A stretch of 64,000 nucleotides of DNA from Yersinia entomophaga (GTDB lineage Bacteria > Pseudomonadota > Gammaproteobacteria > Enterobacterales > Enterobacteriaceae), in NCBI RefSeq assembly GCF_001656035.1, contig NZ_CP010029.1:4090074-4154073 (forward strand). The letters are read 5' to 3'. Position 1 is the first letter of the stretch, and each line of letters begins with the position of its first letter. Below the pieces are notes generated by a model that had not been told where the DNA came from, ran no database searches, and saw only the letters and a program-made list of their open reading frames with translations. The position numbers and the translations under genes were made by a program. Shown here in pieces: positions 17,547-25,558 of this stretch.

Positions 17547-18091
17547 AGTCTGAGTCCCTGACGCTAGCCAAATAAAATAGGCAACGGTAGAAAGAGTGTG
17601 GAAATCACCGATACACGGTAACTCACTGAAATAAGGTAACTAAATGCTACCTGTCTATGGATTATTACACGGATAGAGAGAGTTACCTAACGGCGTAATT
17701 ATGAAAGGGGAAATATTTTAATCGAATTTTTTATGCCAGATGGCTGTAAAATAATGCGGTGCTTTATTAACCAGAATACGTCAGGTTGCGATCTGAAATT
17801 TATTAAAACCAAGCCAAGGTTGGGTTAGTTAGAGTATTTAGCTAGCAATAAGCTTTTTCCAGCGTCAAGATTGTCTTATTCCGCAAGGAAAGACTTACGT
17901 AGAGCAGAAAACTGTATTAGTGTGATGAGCCTGCTGTTAGAGCACTGAATTGTCACATTTCGCCGCCCATTTATCGGGGGCAGAATAACTAACGTGCCGG
18001 GGTTACCCAAAAGCAGAATAACAATGTTGCTGTGCGAATTTTAGCATGACTTTACTTATCGGTTGGTAATGGGTTGAAGAAGGAATCTGGC
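17547..18091. other. Divergent intergenic region before ddlA
   Basis: About 545 bases between two divergent genes, so promoters for both should be here. Only short weak repeats are visible, no ORF with a ribosome binding site, and no recognisable operator. The ddlA ribosome binding site GAAGGA lies at 18077-18083. Confidence 0.55.
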
Positions 18092-19207
18092 GTGACGAAA
18101 ATACGGGTTGGGGTCATTTTTGGTGGCAAGTCGGCTGAGCATGAAGTGTCATTGCAATCGGCTAAAAATATTGTTGATGCCGTAGATACGGAAAAATTTG
18201 AAGTCACCTTGTTAGGCATTGATAAACAGGGCCAGTGGCATATTAACGATGCGTCGAGCTATCTGTTACACGCGGAAAACCCTGCGTTGATCGCCCTGAA
18301 TCACTCGAATCAAAACGTCGCTTTGGTGCCGGGCCAACGACAGCATCAACTGATTGATGCAAGTAATGCCGCAGCGTTGACGCAACTGGACGTAGTCTTC
18401 CCTATTGTTCACGGTACGCTAGGCGAAGATGGCTCTTTGCAGGGCTTGCTTCGCATGGCGAACATTCCCTTTGTCGGCTCTGGCGTAGTCGGTTCGGCTG
18501 CCAGTATGGATAAAGACGTGACCAAGCGCCTGCTGCGGGATGCCGGGCTGAACGTTGCGCCGTTTATCACTTTAACCCGCGCCAATCGTCACCAATACAC
18601 TTTTGAGCAAGTGCAGGAGAAACTGGGGTTGCCGCTGTTTATCAAACCGGCTAATCAGGGATCTTCCGTTGGGGTCAGTAAAGTTCGTAATGCCGTAGAA
18701 TTTGCCCATGCGGTCGAGCTGGCCTTCAGTTTTGACCATAAAGTATTGGTTGAATCGGCTATTGTTGGGCGTGAAATCGAATGTGCGGTATTGGGAAACG
18801 ATCGCCCGAAAGCCAGCCTGTGTGGCGAAGTGGTGATCAGCGATGAATTTTATTCTTACGATACCAAATATATTAGCGACAGCGGTGCTCAGGTTGTGAT
18901 TCCGGCGGTTCTGGAGCCACACATCAGCGATAATATTCGCGCCGTAGCTGTGGAAGCGTTCCGTACTCTGGAGTGTTTGGGTATGGCGCGTGTGGACGTG
19001 TTCCTGACGCCTGATAACCAAATTGTCATCAATGAAATCAATACGTTACCTGGTTTTACCAACATCAGTATGTATCCGAAGCTGTGGCGCGCCACTGGCA
19101 TCAATTCTACCGAGCTTATCACTACACTGATTGAACTCGCTTTGGAACGTCATCAGCAGGATCAGGCGTTAAAAAGCTCGATTTCACTGAGTGAACAAGC
19201 GAAATAG
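18092..19207 (+). CDS. ddlA: D-alanine--D-alanine ligase A
   Basis: Makes the D-Ala-D-Ala dipeptide of peptidoglycan from two D-Ala and ATP. The 371-residue protein matches DdlA closely: [15 protein letters not shown] at the N-terminus, [12 protein letters not shown], the ATP-grasp segments [18 protein letters not shown] and [11 protein letters not shown], and [19 protein letters not shown] with Mg ligands. GTG 18092 is the likely start, with GAAGGA upstream and good agreement with the DdlA N-terminus; a TTG at 18074 adds six unsupported residues. A terminator follows at 19260. Confidence 0.93.
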   Translation: MTKIRVGVIFGGKSAEHEVSLQSAKNIVDAVDTEKFEVTLLGIDKQGQWHINDASSYLLHAENPALIALNHSNQNVALVPGQRQHQLIDASNAAALTQLDVVFPIVHGTLGEDGSLQGLLRMANIPFVGSGVVGSAASMDKDVTKRLLRDAGLNVAPFITLTRANRHQYTFEQVQEKLGLPLFIKPANQGSSVGVSKVRNAVEFAHAVELAFSFDHKVLVESAIVGREIECAVLGNDRPKASLCGEVVISDEFYSYDTKYISDSGAQVVIPAVLEPHISDNIRAVAVEAFRTLECLGMARVDVFLTPDNQIVINEINTLPGFTNISMYPKLWRATGINSTELITTLIELALERHQQDQALKSSISLSEQAK

Positions 19208-19259
19208 CCTCTATTTATTTCACCTATGATGATGTGCGATAGGTGAAATGGAACTCTGT

Positions 19260-19287
19260 AAAAAGCTGCCTGGTGCAGCTTTTTTAT
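19260..19287 (+). terminator. Terminator of ddlA
   Basis: AAGCTGC and GCAGCTT pair around a CTGGT loop and are followed by TTTTTT. A second inverted repeat, TTTCACCTAT with ATAGGTGAAA, lies just upstream at 19218-19248. Confidence 0.8.
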
Positions 19288-19332
19288 TGCCTAAAAATAT
19301 GTGGACGGTAATTATTGTCAGTATTTGACATT

Positions 19333-19995
19333 ATGTCACTTAATGACAATAATTCAGAAATGAAACTTACAGAAGACCAGCTCTTACTTCGAGAGAGCAA
19401 AAAAATTGTCGAAGCCTTAGGAAACACTTTTGCGCCGCTGGTGGAATTCGTGCTGCACGATTTAACCCATCCGGAGTACGCCATTGTGGCAATTGCTAAT
19501 AATTTGTCCGGACGAGAAGTGGGGGAACCTGCTACAGAACTGGGGTTGAGCCGCATAGCCGATCCTAACTTTCCCGAAGTGCTCCAAAACTACCCCAATC
19601 AGTTTCCCGATGGTCGCCCAGCCAAAAGCACCTCTATCGGTTTGAAAAATAGCAAAGGAGAGTTTATTGGTGCGCTCTGCCTCAATATGGATATTTCTCT
19701 GTTCTCCGCCGTTAGCAGCAGTCTGGCGCAGCTGACGCAAACGTTGCCCAATGACATTCAGGAAAATCTGCAATCCCCGCGTTTGGAAACTCTGCGTGCG
19801 CGATTGGAACAATTCGCCACGGCCTGGAACACCACGCCACGCGGCCTGACGCCGGCTCAACGCCGTGAAGTGGTTCGGCAATTGGCCAAGGAAGGATTGA
19901 TGGATTTGAAAAATGCGCAAACAGTCGTGGCCAACAATTTTGGGGTCGCGCGCTCCACAGTTTATACCTATCTCCCAACTGATGAAGGAAGTTGA
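19333..19995 (+). CDS. PAS/HTH transcriptional regulator (YheO/DauR family)
   Basis: About 220 residues with the two-part layout of the YheO family: an N-terminal PAS_6 domain (FAPLVEFVLHDLTHPEYAIVAIANN through KSTSIGLKNSKGEFIGALCLNMD) and a C-terminal helix-turn-helix (VVRQLAKEGLMDLKNAQTVVANNFGVARSTVYTYL). Members such as DauR control amino acid catabolism genes. The stop lies two bases before the ATG of the PLP ammonia-lyase gene, so it most likely regulates that operon. The start is uncertain: TTG 19315, ATG 19333 and ATG 19360 are in frame and none has a good ribosome binding site. Confidence 0.78.
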   Translation: MSLNDNNSEMKLTEDQLLLRESKKIVEALGNTFAPLVEFVLHDLTHPEYAIVAIANNLSGREVGEPATELGLSRIADPNFPEVLQNYPNQFPDGRPAKSTSIGLKNSKGEFIGALCLNMDISLFSAVSSSLAQLTQTLPNDIQENLQSPRLETLRARLEQFATAWNTTPRGLTPAQRREVVRQLAKEGLMDLKNAQTVVANNFGVARSTVYTYLPTDEGS

Positions 19996-19997
19996 AA

Positions 19998-20969
19998 ATG
20001 CCCCGGCTCGCAATTGGATATGACGATATTGTACAGGCACATCAACGTATTGCCGATGAAGTAGTCAAAACACCGGTATTCACTTCTGCCACGGCAGACG
20101 CCCAAACCGGAGCGTCGTTGTTTTTCAAATGTGAAAATTTTCAGCACATGGGCGCTTTTAAGTTTCGCGGCGCTTTTAACGCTTTAGCGCAGTTAACACC
20201 AGAGCAGCGAGAGAAGGGGGTCGTCACTTTTTCATCTGGCAATCATGCTCAGGCCATCGCACTGGCCGCGCGAAAACTGGGCATCCGCGCCACCATCATT
20301 ATGCCTATTGATGCGCCAGCGGTGAAAATTGCCGCTACCAAAGGTTACGGTGGCGAAGTCATTCTCTACGATCGCTATACCGAAGATCGCGATGCGATTG
20401 GAAAACGATTGGCGGCTGAACGAGGTTTAACGCTGATACCTCCCTATGATCATCCCCATGTAATGGCTGGGCAGGGCACGGCGGCGAAAGAACTGTTTGA
20501 GGAAGTGGGGGACCTGGATGTACTCATCGTTCCTTTGGGCGGTGGCGGTCTGTTATCTGGCTGCGCCACGGCCGCCAAGGCTTTGAATCCACACTGTTTG
20601 GTGATCGGCGCTGAGCCTGAAGCGGGTAATGACGGGCAGCAGAGCTTTCGCAGTGGGAAAATTGTGAAAATCGCTACGCCGCACACTATTGCCGACGGTG
20701 CGCAGACGCCATTTCTGGGAAACTATACTTTTCCGGTGATACAAGAACGAGTGGACGACATACTTACCGCCAGCGACGCTGAGTTAATTACAACCATGAA
20801 ATTTCTTGCTAGTCGGATGAAAATACTGGCCGAGCCTACGGGATGTCTGGCGGCCGCTGTGGCGTTTGGGGAGGCGCTGGACCTGCGCGGCAAACGGGTC
20901 GGGGTGATAATTTCCGGTGGAAATGTGGATCTCAGCCGCTTTGCCCACTTCATCCAGCAGGAAAATTAA
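19998..20969 (+). CDS. PLP-dependent threonine/serine dehydratase-like ammonia-lyase
   Basis: 323-residue fold-type II PLP enzyme. Visible are the PLP-lysine region MGAFKFRGAFNAL, the SGNHAQA loop, the phosphate-binding GGGGLLSG and the C-terminal ISGGNVD. Length and lack of a regulatory domain fit threo-3-hydroxyaspartate ammonia-lyase, serine racemase or hydroxyectoine-type dehydratases rather than biosynthetic IlvA. ATG 19998 has GAAGGA at the right distance. It follows a PAS-HTH regulator and precedes a RidA-like gene, which would remove the reactive enamine that such enzymes release. The exact substrate is not determined. Confidence 0.83.
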   Translation: MPRLAIGYDDIVQAHQRIADEVVKTPVFTSATADAQTGASLFFKCENFQHMGAFKFRGAFNALAQLTPEQREKGVVTFSSGNHAQAIALAARKLGIRATIIMPIDAPAVKIAATKGYGGEVILYDRYTEDRDAIGKRLAAERGLTLIPPYDHPHVMAGQGTAAKELFEEVGDLDVLIVPLGGGGLLSGCATAAKALNPHCLVIGAEPEAGNDGQQSFRSGKIVKIATPHTIADGAQTPFLGNYTFPVIQERVDDILTASDAELITTMKFLASRMKILAEPTGCLAAAVAFGEALDLRGKRVGVIISGGNVDLSRFAHFIQQEN

Positions 20970-21346
20970 TCTCTGATATTCACCTGATAAATCTTAATAG
21001 AAATCCGCCGCCAGGCCATGACAGCCACGTAGCCTGCGCCGACGGCCGGGCCTATCTTTTCGGCCAGTTGACCATAATTGCTCTAGGGAAACCGTTGACG
21101 AATCAGCCAGTTGAATCTCAGTTGGCACAGGTATTCGACAATATAGATCGCGTACTGCTTAGTTGTGGCTGCGATTGCAGTGCGTTGATACGGATTCGGG
21201 GGTATCTGAACGATGAAGGATTGTGCTTGCAATTCAATCAATTATACGCTCATTGTTTAGGGGAACATCGGTCAGTGCGTTGCGTAGTACCCGTAGCCGA
21301 ATTGCACTATGGATTAATGGTCGAAATTAAGGCCATTGCTCAATAA
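20969..21346 (+). CDS. RidA/YjgF-family protein lacking a normal start codon
   Basis: The frame codes a recognisable RidA-type enamine/imine deaminase: NPPPGHDSHVACADGRAYLFGQL, then QVFDNIDRVLLSCGCD, and RCVVPVAEL with the conserved Arg. RidA proteins hydrolyse 2-aminoacrylate-type products of PLP ammonia-lyases such as the preceding one. At the expected start, overlapping the upstream TAA, the sequence is TAATC rather than TAATG, giving ATC; the next in-frame standard start codon is an internal TTG well into the fold. The gene may be translated from a non-standard codon or may have been silenced by a point mutation. Confidence 0.7.
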   Translation: MSDIHLINLNRNPPPGHDSHVACADGRAYLFGQLTIIALGKPLTNQPVESQLAQVFDNIDRVLLSCGCDCSALIRIRGYLNDEGLCLQFNQLYAHCLGEHRSVRCVVPVAELHYGLMVEIKAIAQ

Positions 21347-21815
21347 GTGCACTAAATATTGTACCTGTTTATAAATAAGGTTGGGCGCCAGGCGCAGATG
21401 AGTAGGACTGGCATTTATCTTTATCATCATTTTATTTTATCTATCATCTGTTTTTCCATAGTAGACGGCAAAACAGATGCCTCTCCCCGAGTCTTTATCT
21501 CTAAGATTTTTATCGTCAGTTAATTTATAACCAATTGTAAATAAAGCTATATTTTTTTGTTTTTTTAATGGCTGGTTATGATGAAGTCGAAACCCTTTAA
21601 TTTTGACTGCCCTCAATGAAGAAAATAGAGAAAGTTTCATTAGTGTAACTAAAGTGTTTATTGCGGGTTACAATCGGAGCTGCAAACATGATGCTGGTCA
21701 TCATTTGCGCATTTCGCATTATTTTCCTGTTGTATTTTATCCACCATATAAATGCTGTGCATATATACAGTATATTGCTGTACACATAATGAAAATTAAT
21801 TCAAGGATGAGTAAT
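21347..21815. other. AT-rich intergenic region upstream of lipase
   Basis: About 470 bases, AT-rich, with no gene that has both a ribosome binding site and recognisable content. Two minus-strand frames of 60-67 codons are low-complexity AT products. It probably carries the lipase promoter. Confidence 0.55.
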
Positions 21816-22697
21816 ATGAAAACTTCAACAAAAACACAGTACCCTATTATTTTAGTACACGGCCTATTTGGTTTTGACAAAATGCTGGGCTATCCCTACT
21901 TTTTCAAAATCCAGCCAGCATTGGAAGTTGCCGGTGCACAAGTGTTCACTGCGTCAGTTTCTGCAACCAATTCAAATGAAACGAGAGGTGAGCAACTACT
22001 TGATTTTATTCGATATATTTTGAATAAAACCGGAGCGAAAAAGGTGAATCTCATCGGCCACAGCCAAGGGCCTTTAGCCTGCCGTTATGCTGCCGCGATG
22101 CGTCCTGACCTGGTGGCGTCTGTCACTTCGGTTAACGGTGTCAACCACGGTTCAGAGTTTGCCGATCGGGTTCGTGAAGCCTTTGTCGAAGGTGGCCTGC
22201 CTGAATCAGTGGCTAATTTGGTTGTCTCTACATTCACAAATTTAATGTCTTTACTCAGTGGTCATCCAGAACTGCCTCAGGATGCTATTGCGTCACTGGA
22301 TGCATTAACCACGAAAGGCGTTACGGAATTTAACGCCAAATATCCGCAGGGTCTGCCAGAGAAATGGGGGGGCGAAGGCAAGGAAGTTGAAAACGGCGTT
22401 CATTACTATTCATGGGGTGGATTTATCCAAGGAGGGATTCTTGAGCAAGGGTTGAATACAGCTGATCCACTGCATATCGCGATGCGCGTTGGTTCACAAT
22501 TCTTTATTAGAGAGGCAGAACAGAACGATGGCATGGTAGGGCGTTTTAGTATGCATTTAGGTAAAGTTATTCGTTCGAATTATTCAATGGACCATATGGA
22601 TGCGGTCAACCAAACGGCTGGCGTAGTGCCAGTGCATCTTGATCCGGTGAAAATGTTCGTCGACCATGCAGCATTCTTAAAGTCTAAGTCTCTGTAG
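21816..22697 (+). CDS. Triacylglycerol lipase, Proteus type (family I lipase)
   Basis: 293-residue alpha/beta-hydrolase closely resembling the Proteus lipases. The oxyanion segment [14 protein letters not shown], nucleophile elbow GHSQG (Ser83), Asp238 in NDGMVGR and His260 in YSMDHMD give the full triad, with the Asp-His spacing of 22 seen in Proteus mirabilis lipase. There is no signal peptide; Proteus-type lipases are known to be exported by a type I system and lack disulfides. ATG 21816 is preferred since AAGGA lies eight bases upstream, though in-frame ATGs exist at 21789 and 21807. No secretion genes are adjacent. Confidence 0.85.
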   Translation: MKTSTKTQYPIILVHGLFGFDKMLGYPYFFKIQPALEVAGAQVFTASVSATNSNETRGEQLLDFIRYILNKTGAKKVNLIGHSQGPLACRYAAAMRPDLVASVTSVNGVNHGSEFADRVREAFVEGGLPESVANLVVSTFTNLMSLLSGHPELPQDAIASLDALTTKGVTEFNAKYPQGLPEKWGGEGKEVENGVHYYSWGGFIQGGILEQGLNTADPLHIAMRVGSQFFIREAEQNDGMVGRFSMHLGKVIRSNYSMDHMDAVNQTAGVVPVHLDPVKMFVDHAAFLKSKSL

Positions 22698-22810
22698 TCC
22701 ACTTCGACTGAGATGAAAAGGGGAGCGTTGTTGTTAAGTCACGCAACCTGATTAGTGACGTTGTAACCTAATCGCTCAACTATTCAACTCAACCATAAAA
22801 GAGAAATAAC

Positions 22811-22842
22811 AGAGACTCCCCTGCGGCCGAGAAGGAGTCTCT
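22811..22842. terminator. Bidirectional terminator-like hairpin between lipase and hdeB-type gene
   Basis: AGAGACTCC and GGAGTCTCT form a perfect 9-bp stem with a 14-base loop between two convergent genes. Flanking A and T content is modest, so termination strength is uncertain. Confidence 0.6.
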
Positions 22843-22850
22843 GAAAACGA

Positions 22851-23177
22851 TTACAGGTGTTTTTTCGCGAAGTTAACAATATCTTGCTTAAAGTCGCTGA
22901 CCTTCTTCTCTGGTGATTTCTTACATAACTCAACCACCTTCGGCGTTACAACGGTATCAATTTCTTGATAGTCAACGAAATCGCCTTTTTTATATTGCGT
23001 ATCGTCATTCAACATCCAGAATACGACCGGAGTGAAGCTTTTCGGGTTCAGGTCGATAAACTCTTTACAGCTCATATCCGCTGGCGTAGTCGGGCTGGTA
23101 GCGGCAGCAAATGACGCGGTGGCTGCGCACAGCAGCAAACCAGCCAATGGGATATTACGTAATGATTTAAATGACAT
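22851..23177 (-). CDS. hdeB: HdeA/HdeB-family periplasmic acid-stress chaperone
   Basis: 108-residue exported protein with signal peptide MSFKSLRNIPLAGLLLCAATASFA. The mature part matches HdeB: MSCKEFIDLNPKSFTPVVFWML followed by VVELCKKSPEKKV, with the two Cys that form the family disulfide. These chaperones bind unfolded periplasmic proteins at low pH, useful during gastric passage. ATG 23177 is selected because AAGGAG lies seven bases before it. It sits between the lipase and the CDT genes and is read in the opposite direction to both. Confidence 0.83.
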   Translation of the reverse strand: MSFKSLRNIPLAGLLLCAATASFAAATSPTTPADMSCKEFIDLNPKSFTPVVFWMLNDDTQYKKGDFVDYQEIDTVVTPKVVELCKKSPEKKVSDFKQDIVNFAKKHL

Positions 23178-23598
23178 GCCTATCTCCTTGCGGTTTCGGA
23201 TCAATAATTTCCAATATAACTCAGGTTCTGGTTTATATTTCGAGTCTAAGCATGGACCAATAATTTAAATTAGGCCAGTAATTCACTTAATTTATCTGTT
23301 GCGCCATTCGACTACTTATCCTCTACAGTAAATATTCAATTTATAGTTATGCGTCGATATTATATTAATTCGCATGGTTATTATTGGGTTTATAATTTGA
23401 TTTTTATTTGAAATTGGCTAGGAGATTATTTTTATTTGTTAGTAAGGCTTATTACGTTGTTTTCAGTGTGATATTTAATTCGGATAAGCGTAATGCCAGG
23501 CTCCGGATGCTATTATTTTACAGTTTGAACTGAGGTGAGAATAGCATGGGGTGGGAAACGGAAGTTCTAAATTTCAATAAACGGACTAAAGGTAAATC
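23178..23598. other. AT-rich divergent region upstream of the CDT genes
   Basis: About 420 bases, strongly AT-rich, between the divergent hdeB-type and lectin genes. A concentric nested dyad lies at 23507-23547: outer arms ATGCTATT and AATAGCAT, inner arms CAGTT and AACTG, roughly 50 bases before the lectin gene start. This is a candidate operator. No ORF is supported. Confidence 0.5.
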
Positions 23599-24171
23599 AT
23601 GAATAAAGAAAAACCAAACATGGCACTGATATTTATCATTTTACTTACAGTGAGAATTCATGCTGAGGCTCACAACATTAATAATGTCATCCCTCGTTCT
23701 GATAACCGAGAACACTTATCATCGCGCGTATTGGAAGAAAGTAATCAGGCTGTATCTCTCTATAATATTGGTAGCGGCACGTTGGTCTACAGTTCCGAAT
23801 ACAAACAAAAAGAATATCTATCTGCTGATTATGCATATAATCTTAATGGAGGATGGAAAGAAAATGCAAACTGGAAATATATTTATAATAGGAATGGTAC
23901 GGTATCATTTAAAAATAGATACTCAGGACTATGCCTACAATATTACGGGACAGAATATCAGGTCATTGAAGATACCTGTGATCCCTTATTGAGAACTCAG
24001 CAAATCAATCTGGAACTGGTCAGCTCTGGCGGAATGCTTATGCGGTTTAATAGTAATAATGAATGCCTTTATATTCATCCTGGCATCAGCCATTACTATG
24101 TATACAGTGATAAATGCGAAGAGATCAATTTTTATCATTACTGGACCATCGTACCTCCGCTCAATAACTGA
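23599..24171 (+). CDS. CdtA/CdtC-like ricin-type lectin subunit of a cytolethal distending toxin
   Basis: 190 residues with an N-terminal signal peptide (MALIFIILLTVRIHAEA after a charged start). The mature protein looks like a ricin-B beta-trefoil: repeated LYNIGSGTLVYSS, WKYIYNRNGTVSFKNRYSGLCLQYYG with a paired Cys in IEDTCD, then NNECLYIHP paired with YSDKCEE, and a closing HYWTIVPP. In CDT holotoxins CdtA and CdtC are such lectins that bind the host cell and deliver CdtB. Position before cdtB matches cdtA, but the length and the lack of a lipobox are more like CdtC. The gene is 22 bases upstream of cdtB and AT-rich. Confidence 0.68.
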   Translation: MNKEKPNMALIFIILLTVRIHAEAHNINNVIPRSDNREHLSSRVLEESNQAVSLYNIGSGTLVYSSEYKQKEYLSADYAYNLNGGWKENANWKYIYNRNGTVSFKNRYSGLCLQYYGTEYQVIEDTCDPLLRTQQINLELVSSGGMLMRFNSNNECLYIHPGISHYYVYSDKCEEINFYHYWTIVPPLNN

Positions 24172-24193
24172 GTGAATCCACAGGGAGTGAATA

Positions 24194-25084
24194 ATGAAGA
24201 GTGTTTTATCTAGGATGTTTGTGTTTGGAGGCTTGTATTGGTCAACGTTATTATCAGCCTCAGTGACAGACTACCAATTAGCGACCTGGAATATTCAAGG
24301 CGCGGGCAGCGGCGCGGCCAGTAATTCTAAATGGGTTAGCGGCATTGCCAATATGTTTTTGCGTGAAAATATCCAGGTTGTTGCCATTCAGGAGGCGGGG
24401 GCCAGACCGCCTTCCGCATGCCCTTATCCCAGTCCGGGAACCCCAGGAGGCATTGATTTACAACGAATCGCCGGCGGGGCACCAAATAGAGTCAATCCAC
24501 AACGGCGTGGTGTGATCTCCGACGTTGAAGAATCGCTCTGGCAACCCGGCGGACGACGTGGCGGAAATATTTATATCTATCATATAGATCATGATACCAA
24601 CGCGCATCGGGTTAATATTGCTATTGCCTCGCGGATTCGGGCGGATGAAGTCCTTATTATTCCTCCGTTGGAAACCGGGCCTAATGCACGGCCAACATTA
24701 GGCATTCGAATCGGTAATGACTATTTTTTTAGCCTTCACGCTGGAGCGCATCAACATAATGAGGCTGCGATGATTGTGCAATTCATTGATAACTATATGG
24801 CTAACAGCGTATTACCGCGGCGTGCGGAGGCAACTTGGATACTCATGGGGGATTTTAACCAATCGCCGGATAGTTTACGCGCCAGCTTGTCATTGCCTGG
24901 CACTACGATGCTGAATACTTACCACGTTGTTGATCCCAATGTGCCAACGCATCAGGGGGGGAATACGCTGGATTACGCCGTGCTGGGGGCTGCAACCGGT
25001 ACGGTTAGGCTGTTTGCCGTCCCGCTTATAGCTGCGATGATGACTTATATGTCCGATCACATTGCCGTTCGATTTAATCAATAA
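24194..25084 (+). CDS. cdtB: Cytolethal distending toxin catalytic subunit CdtB (DNase I fold)
   Basis: 296-residue exported nuclease that in known CDTs enters the host nucleus, breaks DNA and arrests the cell cycle. Signal peptide residues 1 to about 23 (MKSVLSRMFVFGGLYWSTLLSA). Family motifs with catalytic or metal residues are intact: ATWNIQGA (Asn33), AIQEAG (Glu67), FSLHAGA (His182), MGDFNQSP (Asp220, Asn222) and MSDHIAV (Asp288, His289); RVNIAIASR and NTLDYAV also match. AGGGAGTG before ATG 24194 is a strong ribosome binding site. A terminator follows at 25132 and no second lectin or ADP-ribosyltransferase gene is present. Confidence 0.9.
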   Translation: MKSVLSRMFVFGGLYWSTLLSASVTDYQLATWNIQGAGSGAASNSKWVSGIANMFLRENIQVVAIQEAGARPPSACPYPSPGTPGGIDLQRIAGGAPNRVNPQRRGVISDVEESLWQPGGRRGGNIYIYHIDHDTNAHRVNIAIASRIRADEVLIIPPLETGPNARPTLGIRIGNDYFFSLHAGAHQHNEAAMIVQFIDNYMANSVLPRRAEATWILMGDFNQSPDSLRASLSLPGTTMLNTYHVVDPNVPTHQGGNTLDYAVLGAATGTVRLFAVPLIAAMMTYMSDHIAVRFNQ

Positions 25085-25131
25085 TACCGAATTAATACAC
25101 AAGACTGTTCAGAAAGGCGCTTAGAATCTAT

Positions 25132-25171
25132 GGGCTAATCTACTTTAATATGACGGATAGCCCTTTTTTTA
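25132..25171 (+). terminator. Terminator of the CDT operon
   Basis: GGGCTA and TAGCCC pair (25132-25137 with 25158-25163) and are followed by eight T. The loop is long, about 20 bases, but the T-run is strong. Confidence 0.65.
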
Positions 25172-25558
25172 AATTGAGAGTAACGGTTGTTAAAGTTAAT
25201 AATGTTGGATTTACGAAATATATCACTACTGTAATGTTTAATGCTGTAATTAATACTAAAAATTTCTCAACAATACTTATTTAAACAAAGTGTAGTAATA
25301 ATGGCGATGGAAGAATAGGTTACGTTAGACCATTTAAAAAGTAAGGCATTAGCTTGGGTGTAACATATTGATTATAGCTATCATATTTATAGGTAAAAAC
25401 AATTCTATTATTTCTCACAACTTACCTTGTTCTCAGCATCCCTTTGGGTTCTATAAAAAAACAGTCACCTATGCTATCATTTACAGTAATTATCATTAAT
25501 AAACTTAATGAAACGTTATTGTTTTATTTACATCTTTAAATATAGGTGAGTTAATTTT
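25172..25558. other. AT-rich intergenic region between cdtB and the GGDEF gene
   Basis: Nearly 390 AT-rich bases. All frames were read for a missing cdtC, without any sign of a signal peptide or lectin motif. The right end holds the GGTGAG ribosome binding site of the diguanylate cyclase gene. Confidence 0.55.

Noticed and set aside
25172..25558. Possible cdtC gene downstream of cdtB
   Set aside because: All frames were read; none has a signal peptide, lectin motif or ribosome binding site.
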